A DNA stretch of 7,818 bases from Deltaproteobacteria bacterium RIFOXYA12_FULL_61_11. GTDB taxonomy: Bacteria; Bdellovibrionota_F; JAHFAK01; YA12-FULL-61-11. The translations under genes and the position numbers were made by a program. The stretch lies in the NCBI GenBank assembly GCA_001799195.1, contig MGSU01000121.1, positions 1-7,818 on the forward strand, written 5' to 3'. Every line of letters starts with the position of its first letter. Position 1 is the stretch's first letter. The notes below the pieces were generated by a model. It ran no database searches. It had not been told where the DNA came from and worked only from the letters and a program-made list of their open reading frames with translations. Shown in pieces: positions 1 to 4,563 of the stretch.

Positions 1-1559
1 CCAAGACCCACCGGTTGCCGATCGTGGTGGTCATTCAACCCGACGGAGAGGCTCTGGATCCCGCCACCATGGAGGCAGCGCATACCGGACCGGGGAGGCT
101 GGTCAACTCAGGTTCCTTCGACGGTCTACCCAACCACGAGGCCATGGCGGCCATCACCGCCCATGCCGCGAAGGAGGGCTTCGGCGAGGCCACGGTGAAC
201 TACCGCCTCAAGAACTGGTTGCTCTCGCGGCAGCGCTACTGGGGTGCCCCAATCCCGATCATCCACTGTCCGAGCTGCGGCGAGGTTCCTGTACCGGAGA
301 AGGATCTACCCGTACTCTTGCCCAAGGGGGTCGAATTCAAGGAAACGGGAGAATCGCCACTGGCCCGCTGCCCCGACTTCGTCAACACATCCTGCCCCCG
401 TTGCGGCGGCGCGGCCAAGCGCGAGGTGGACACCATGGACACCTTCGTGGATTCCTCGTGGTACTTCCTGCGCTTCCCGACCCCCCGAGCGGAAAATGCC
501 TGCTTCGATCAGGCGGCTCTGCGCTCGATGTTGCCGGTCCACCAGTACGTGGGTGGGATCGAACACGCCACCATGCACCTCATCTATGCCCGTTTCTTTA
601 CCATGGTGTTGCACGACCTTGGTTTGGTGCCCTTCACCGAGCCTTTCAAACGTCTGTTCTGCCAGGGTATGGTCTGCCGCATGGCCTACTATTGTTCCAC
701 TCATAAATGGATAGCCGAAGAGACTCTGGTGCGTGAGCTCCAGACAGGTAAAGAGGCCCTCCTGTGCCCGCACTGCCGTCAACCGGTGCGCGCCGAGATG
801 GCCAAGATGTCCAAGACAAAACTCAACGGCGTAAGCCCGGACGAGATGTTCGACCGCTACGGCGCCGATTGCACCCACCTGGCCATCCTCTTCCTCGGTC
901 CACCGAACCGGGACCTCGAGTTCAACGAGAAGGTCGTCCTGGGTATGAGCAGGTTCCTCGGCCGGGTCTGGGCCGCGTTCGAAGAATACAGTCCCCAAGT
1001 GGGCAGGGTCGCTCCATACCGGCGCGGACAGGCCACCGAGCTCCAACCCGCTGAGCGGGAGTTGCGGCGCAAGACCCACGAGATGCTCCGCTGGGTCACC
1101 CATGCGTTCGAGGTCGACGAGCACCCCGACACCGAGAACAACTTCCACTTCAACACCTGCATCTCGCAGCTCATGGAGTTGCTCAACACCATCCGGAGCA
1201 GCAAGGCCGTTCGTCCGGAGATCCTGCGGGAGGCGCTCGAGGCCTTGGCGCTGGCGCTCAACCCCTTCGCGCCGCACCTGGCCGAAGAACTCGGACAACG
1301 GCTTGGGCTCGAGGGCGGCATGCTGCGCCAGGCGTGGCCGGTCTGGGACGAGGACGCGGTGCAGGTCGAGAGCATCGAGTTAGTCCTCCAGGTCAACGGC
1401 AAAGTCAGATCCAGGCTGCAAGTCCCGGTCGGTCTGGGACAGCCCGACGTCGAGGTCTTGGCCTTCGCCGACGAGACCCTGAAGAAACACCTCGAGGGCA
1501 AGACGGTGCGCAAGGTCATCCACGTCAAGGACAAGCTGGTCAACATCGTGGCCGGCTGA
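1..1559 (+). CDS. leuS: Leucyl-tRNA synthetase, C-terminal part (5' end outside window)
   Basis: Class I aminoacyl-tRNA synthetase that charges tRNA-Leu with leucine in the cytoplasm. The reading frame is open from base 3, so the start lies upstream; about 518 residues remain of a family usually near 800-870. The fragment begins at the end of the CP1 editing insertion, so the N-terminal HIGH motif and editing-site residues are not visible. Seen in order: VNSGSFDGL, the NYRLKNWLLSRQRYWG block, a Cys-rich zinc ribbon (cysteines at 267, 276, 393 and 402), DTMDTFVDSSWYFLRF, GGIEHATMHLIYARFF, a second CPHC-containing ribbon, and the catalytic loop KMSKT at 804-818. The anticodon-binding helical domain and a C-terminal domain ending RKVIHVKDKLVNIV follow. 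The usual loop is KMSKS; Thr replaces the last Ser. The sirtuin gene starts 30 bases after the stop and may be co-transcribed. Identification is very secure. Confidence 0.97.
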   Translation, partial: KTHRLPIVVVIQPDGEALDPATMEAAHTGPGRLVNSGSFDGLPNHEAMAAITAHAAKEGFGEATVNYRLKNWLLSRQRYWGAPIPIIHCPSCGEVPVPEKDLPVLLPKGVEFKETGESPLARCPDFVNTSCPRCGGAAKREVDTMDTFVDSSWYFLRFPTPRAENACFDQAALRSMLPVHQYVGGIEHATMHLIYARFFTMVLHDLGLVPFTEPFKRLFCQGMVCRMAYYCSTHKWIAEETLVRELQTGKEALLCPHCRQPVRAEMAKMSKTKLNGVSPDEMFDRYGADCTHLAILFLGPPNRDLEFNEKVVLGMSRFLGRVWAAFEEYSPQVGRVAPYRRGQATELQPAERELRRKTHEMLRWVTHAFEVDEHPDTENNFHFNTCISQLMELLNTIRSSKAVRPEILREALEALALALNPFAPHLAEELGQRLGLEGGMLRQAWPVWDEDAVQVESIELVLQVNGKVRSRLQVPVGLGQPDVEVLAFADETLKKHLEGKTVRKVIHVKDKLVNIVAG

Positions 1560-1577
1560 GCGTCCCTGAAAACCGTT

Positions 1578-1583
1578 GGAGGT
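1578..1583 (+). promoter_or_regulatory. Ribosome binding site of the sirtuin gene
   Basis: GGAGGT, a near-perfect Shine-Dalgarno match, lies 6 bases before the ATG at 1590. It sits in the 30-base gap after leuS and fixes the sirtuin start. Confidence 0.85.
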
Positions 1584-1589
1584 GGCGGC

Positions 1590-2351
1590 ATGAGCCCTTC
1601 TGTAGCACTCGTGACGCAGTGCAGGGACTTGCTCCTGCGGAGCCGACGCATCGTGGTACTCAGCGGCGCGGGTATCTCCACCTCGGCCGGCATCCCGGAT
1701 TTTCGCAGCCCGGACAGCGGTCTCTATGCCGGGCTCGATCGCTACGCCCTACCCTATCCCGAGGCCATCTTCGAGCTGGAGTTCCTGCGCGAGAATCCCG
1801 AGCCGTTCTTCCACCTAGCCGGGAGGTTGCTGCCCGGTGCCTATGCTCCGACCGAGGGGCATCAGTTCATCGCCGACCTGGAACGGGCCGGGAAGCTCTT
1901 GCGGCTCTTCACCCAGAACATCGACGGCCTCGACCGTATGGCCGGCACGACGAGGGTGGTGGAATGTCACGGCAGCTTCCACAGCGCGACCTGCCTCGCG
2001 TGCGGCCGGAAGTACCCCCTCGCCGAGTACCGCGAGCCCGTCCTCCGGCAGGAGGTACCTCGCTGCGCGTGCCCGGCAGCCGGGGTGATCAAGCCCGACG
2101 TGGTCTTCTTCGGCGAAGCCCTGCCAGTCGCCTTCTTCGAGCATGCCCGGGCCGATTTGCCAGTCTGTGACCTGCTCCTGGTGATCGGCAGCTCGTTGAC
2201 CGTCTATCCGGTCGCGGGACTGGTCGAACAGGTTCCGAGGGGAGTGCCGCGCGTGCTGCTCAACCGAGAGCGCACCGGGCACCGCTTCGATCTCGAACTG
2301 CTCGGCGAGCTCGACGACCTCTGCGCAGCCTTGCGGGATAGCCAAACCTGA
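1590..2351 (+). CDS. Sir2-family NAD-dependent protein deacylase, class I (SIRT2/SIRT3-like)
   Basis: Sirtuins remove acetyl or other acyl groups from lysine, consuming NAD and releasing nicotinamide and O-acyl-ADP-ribose. At 253 residues this is a complete catalytic core without extensions. Visible motifs: GAGISTSAGIPDFRSP (26-41), TQNID (108-112), catalytic His127 in ECHG, zinc-site cysteines C135, C138, C159 and C161, KPDVVFFGE (168-176), GSSL (200-203) and LLNRE (223-227). The segments SGLYAGLDRYALPYPEAIFE (43-62) and NPEPFF (69-74) are typical of the class I SIRT1-3 branch. The usual bacterial CobB (class III) would show Ala-Tyr and Arg desuccinylase residues instead, and those are not seen. 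The second zinc pair is C-X-C rather than the usual C-X2-C. The ATG is supported by a strong ribosome binding site. The gene follows leuS closely on the same strand. Targets are unknown; general protein deacetylation is the default role. Confidence 0.95.
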   Translation: MSPSVALVTQCRDLLLRSRRIVVLSGAGISTSAGIPDFRSPDSGLYAGLDRYALPYPEAIFELEFLRENPEPFFHLAGRLLPGAYAPTEGHQFIADLERAGKLLRLFTQNIDGLDRMAGTTRVVECHGSFHSATCLACGRKYPLAEYREPVLRQEVPRCACPAAGVIKPDVVFFGEALPVAFFEHARADLPVCDLLLVIGSSLTVYPVAGLVEQVPRGVPRVLLNRERTGHRFDLELLGELDDLCAALRDSQT

Positions 2352-2441
2352 CCGTTACCTTTATTTCCAACGGGCTGAAATACGCCTCTCAAGAGTGCTT
2401 GGCGCGATCGCTCCACCACATCCCGCCGGCGTTGACCAATC

Positions 2442-2470
2442 TTGACAAGTCTTCCCGACAACCTCATTAG
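2442..2470 (+). promoter_or_regulatory. Possible sigma-70-type promoter for the exbB-tonB operon
   Basis: The gap between the sirtuin stop and the exbB frame (2352-2469) holds a perfect -35 box TTGACA at 2442-2447. After a 17-base spacer comes CATTAG at 2465-2470, a weak -10 match (3 of 6). A second TTGAC lies 10 bases upstream at 2432. Transcription would start near 2477, just downstream of the annotated GTG, which would need a later start codon. No convincing terminator for leuS-sir2 is visible in the gap. Suggestive only. Confidence 0.35.
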
Positions 2471-3093
2471 TGAGGCTCGCTGGACTACTGCCACCCTCTG
2501 GCCGCTGCCCCCCCCTTTTCAACCGTTTGATTCTCTTTCTTTCTACCCGTGATCGGCTTTTGGTGCTCGAACCCAAGCTGAGCGCGGCGATCGCCGACCT
2601 GGACTTCATTGCCGCCAGGGCCACGGTCGACGGCGACAGCATGGTCCGTAACGTGCTCAGAGCCGGTTTAGACCAAGTTGCCCGGGGCAAGAAGAACCCC
2701 GGCGCCGCAGAGCAGGCCATGCTCGGAGTCCTGGCCAGAGAGAGAGCCCGCTACGATGCCTGGCTGACCGTGCTCGGGACCATCGGCAACAACGCGCCCT
2801 TCATCGGGCTCTTCGGCATGGTTCTGGGAATCATCGAAGCCTTCCACCACCTCGGTTCGGTCGACATCGCGGGGGTCAGCAGCAACCAGTACATTATGGG
2901 TGCGATCGGCGAGGCCCTGGTCGCGACCGGGGTCGGAATCCTGGTCGCCATACCGGCGGTGGCTTCCTACAACTGGGCGCGATCGACGATTACGAGCCGG
3001 GTTTCCCACACCGAGGCTCTCATGCGCGCGCTGCTCGCCGGAATCGGCTGCATCGATTGCAAACCCGACCAGCCTGCCGACGGAGTGCTCTGA
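2470..3093 (+). CDS. exbB: ExbB/TolQ/MotA-family proton channel subunit, N-terminus abnormal
   Basis: Inner-membrane subunit that, with ExbD, uses the proton gradient to energise TonB. The MotA/TolQ/ExbB domain is clear. A cytoplasmic region (about 28-95) is followed by a membrane segment with GTIGNNAPFIGLFGMVLGII (103-122). The last membrane segment has GEALVATGVGILVAIPAVA (147-165), including the family Glu (E148) and Thr (T153). At 207 residues it is about 30 short of typical relatives. The first membrane helix expected before the LFNRLILFLSTRDRLL segment (16-31) is missing. Residues 1-15 are Pro/Gly/Arg-rich and unlike the family. The GTG at 2470 has no clear Shine-Dalgarno site; the frame is closed upstream by a TGA at 2443-2445. 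A run of eight C and four T (2508-2519) sits exactly where family-like sequence begins. The true start is uncertain, and the gene may be frameshifted or 5'-damaged. The exbD start codon follows the stop after one base. Confidence 0.87.
   Translation: MRLAGLLPPSGRCPPLFNRLILFLSTRDRLLVLEPKLSAAIADLDFIAARATVDGDSMVRNVLRAGLDQVARGKKNPGAAEQAMLGVLARERARYDAWLTVLGTIGNNAPFIGLFGMVLGIIEAFHHLGSVDIAGVSSNQYIMGAIGEALVATGVGILVAIPAVASYNWARSTITSRVSHTEALMRALLAGIGCIDCKPDQPADGVL
3081..3085 (+). promoter_or_regulatory. Ribosome binding site of exbD
   Basis: CGGAG inside the last codons of exbB lies 9 bases before the ATG at 3095. It supports this start over the in-frame ATG nine bases later and implies translational coupling with exbB. 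Confidence 0.55.
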
Positions 3094-3094
3094 C

Positions 3095-3526
3095 ATGGCT
3101 GGCATGCAACACGAGGGCGATGCTCCTATCAGCGGCATCAACGTCACACCCCTGCTCGACGTGGTCCTGGTCATCTTGATCATCTTCATGGTCACCGCGT
3201 CGCTCACAGCGCGGCAGGCCTTGCAGCTCGACCTGCCGAGGGCCCAGACCGCATCCGAACAGCCGGGTGAGCTGCTCGGGGTGTCCCTCACCTCGGACGG
3301 TCGCATGTTCTACAACGGCCGGCCCGGGTCCCTGGACGACCTGCCGCAGATCGTCAGCCAAGCGCGCGAGCGAGCCGCCGGCAAGCCGGTCAGCGCCTTC
3401 GTCGCAGCAGATCGGAGCGTACCCTACGGCCTTTTTGCCGAGGTCATCGATCGCCTCCGTCTCGAAGGCATCGAAGAGATCGCCCTGGACACGCAACCCG
3501 TGGAAGCGAGCGAGCTCGAACGGTGA
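3095..3526 (+). CDS. exbD: ExbD/TolR-family biopolymer transport protein
   Basis: Partner of ExbB in the proton-driven motor that powers TonB. The protein has 143 residues, the usual family length. A short cytoplasmic N-terminus carries the family signature INVTPLLDVVLVILIIFMVT (15-34), which is also the single membrane helix. Asp22 in this helix matches the essential proton-carrying Asp of ExbD/TolR. A periplasmic domain of about 105 residues follows, with LDLPRA, the DGRMFYNG strand, and VAADRSVPYGLFAEVIDRLR (108-127), all typical of ExbD. The reading frame extends upstream into exbB, but the ATG at 3095 has a ribosome binding site and puts the N-terminus at the expected distance from the helix. 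The start is one base after the exbB stop, and its own stop overlaps the tonB ATG by one base, so the three are likely translated together. Confidence 0.96.
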   Translation: MAGMQHEGDAPISGINVTPLLDVVLVILIIFMVTASLTARQALQLDLPRAQTASEQPGELLGVSLTSDGRMFYNGRPGSLDDLPQIVSQARERAAGKPVSAFVAADRSVPYGLFAEVIDRLRLEGIEEIALDTQPVEASELER

Positions 3527-4326
3527 TGTTCATCCGTTTCGCGGGTATTCTCGGACTCACCTCGGCCCTGATCGTCCACGGAGCCGCCCTTGCCTATCTG
3601 TTCTTGGCAACTCCGCCCAGACCAGAACGATCCAAAGTAGGAGCCCCGCGCAAGATAACCACGGTCAGGACCTTGCCCACGCGGCCCGTCGTCATCGCGG
3701 CGAAGAGGGTCGAACCTCCTCCTACCGTGTCACGACCGGAGCCCCCGAAGAAACCGCCACGACAGAAGAAGTCTTCGCCCCAGTCCCTGCCGACACCCAC
3801 ACCGTCAGTCGAACCGGTTCCCGTCGTAGTGCAAGAGACGCCCCCCTCGGCCCCTGCCGCCGCTCCTGCACCCGCGGTGCCCCGCCGCTTCTCGGTAAGC
3901 TTGGAGGCGACCGTGCAGAGCGGAGGTATAGCGGTCCCGACCTCGCAGGAGGGGTGGACCTTCGGTACCCCGGACGGTAGCCCAGAGGGACAGCGCCGTC
4001 CTGCCGGTAGCGTGGATCAGCCGGCTCGAGCCGCCGAGGTGACCGCTTTACCCAGGCTCTTGGGGATGCCACCACTCGAGGACCTGCGCCGGGCTTACCC
4101 CGAACAGGCTCGCCGCGATGGCAGAGAGGCAGACGTCAAGCTCGAGGTTCTGGTCTCCGACCGCGGGAGCGTGCTCGAGGTTCGCATCCTCCAGTCCGCC
4201 GGACCCGACTTCGACCAGGCCGCGAAAGCCCTGGTCAGACGCTTCCGTTTCAGCCCCGGCAACCGGGGGGGTGCACCGGTTACGGTGTGGCTGCCCTGGA
4301 CCTACAAGTTCCGACTCGATGGATAA
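3526..4326 (+). CDS. tonB: TonB energy-transducer protein
   Basis: Links the ExbB-ExbD motor to outer-membrane receptors. The 266 residues show the standard layout: one N-terminal membrane anchor (about 5-28); a long Pro/Lys-rich, probably extended periplasmic region (about 30-120); a Gly/Ser-rich linker; and a TonB C-terminal domain (about 178-266). The C-terminal domain contains AYPEQARRDG (190-199), strands around VKLEVLVSDRGSVLEVRIL, then FDQAAKALVRRFRFSP and GAPVTVWLPWTYKF. The anchor keeps the HGA motif (His18), matching the His important in E. coli TonB; the anchor Ser is one position off. The ATG overlaps the exbD stop as TGATG. A GTG one codon earlier (3523) is possible and would add one residue. 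The receptor N-terminal frame starts 3 bases after the stop, so this TonB is probably dedicated to that receptor. Confidence 0.95.
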   Translation: MFIRFAGILGLTSALIVHGAALAYLFLATPPRPERSKVGAPRKITTVRTLPTRPVVIAAKRVEPPPTVSRPEPPKKPPRQKKSSPQSLPTPTPSVEPVPVVVQETPPSAPAAAPAPAVPRRFSVSLEATVQSGGIAVPTSQEGWTFGTPDGSPEGQRRPAGSVDQPARAAEVTALPRLLGMPPLEDLRRAYPEQARRDGREADVKLEVLVSDRGSVLEVRILQSAGPDFDQAAKALVRRFRFSPGNRGGAPVTVWLPWTYKFRLDG

Positions 4327-4329
4327 TCG

Positions 4330-4563
4330 ATGGATGAGAAGACCATGACGCTGCGCTGGTTTTGTCCGCTCCTGCTCTTGGTTCAGCTCTTCGACTCCAC
4401 CTGGGCCCAAGAGGCCGAGCCGACCTTGGCAGTACCTCCACGCCTGCTGGAACTTGTGCCTGCCGAGGTCCCTCCCGGCTACCGAGGTAATAGTCGTCCT
4501 CGGCCTGGATGTCTCGGCGGACGGCACCGTCGAGAAGGTCGAAATCTTGAGGGGAGCTGGTGA
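4330..4563 (+). CDS. Signal peptide and first part of the TonB-dependent receptor, out of frame with the rest
   Basis: This short frame begins with what the receptor needs. A basic start (MDEKTMTLRW; ATG at 4330 or 4345) leads into a hydrophobic core FCPLLLLVQLF and a likely signal peptidase I site after STWA (residues 23-26). The mature start QEAEPTLAVPPRLLELVPAEV (27-47) looks like the beginning of a TonB C-terminal-type domain. After about residue 49 the frame loses family character, becoming Arg/Gly-rich, and stops at 4563. The continuation of the same domain, EVIVVLGLDVSADGTVEKVE, appears in the next frame from about 4484. I therefore read this as the 5' piece of one gene with the feature at 4454-6877, not as an independent peptide. 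It follows the tonB stop by 3 bases. Confidence 0.75.
   Translation: MDEKTMTLRWFCPLLLLVQLFDSTWAQEAEPTLAVPPRLLELVPAEVPPGYRGNSRPRPGCLGGRHRREGRNLEGSW

Noticed and set aside
306-1298. 330-codon minus-strand frame inside leuS
   Set aside because: Antisense shadow of strongly conserved LeuRS coding; no family motif and no ribosome site considered convincing.
857-1693. 278-codon minus-strand frame across the leuS end and sirtuin start
   Set aside because: Ser/Arg/Thr-rich shadow translation opposite two secure genes.
1334-2170. 278-codon plus-strand frame bridging leuS and the sirtuin
   Set aside because: Arg/Gly/Pro-rich translation in an alternate frame of two well-identified proteins.
2404-2411. 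GCGATCGC palindrome in the gap before exbB
   Set aside because: Resembles a HIP1-type octamer, but I see it once in the gap and no evident array; expected by chance in GC-rich DNA.
2352-2441. Intrinsic terminator after the sirtuin gene
   Set aside because: Only four-base-pair stems (such as CTCT/AGAG and CAAG/CTTG) and no T-run following a stable hairpin.
3267-3980. 237-codon plus-strand frame overlapping exbD and tonB
   Set aside because: Ser/Arg/Pro-rich alternate-frame translation; both real genes are motif-supported.
4454-4456. TTG as the true receptor start
   Set aside because: The product would start inside the TonB-like domain and lack a signal peptide, while a good signal peptide exists just upstream in another frame.
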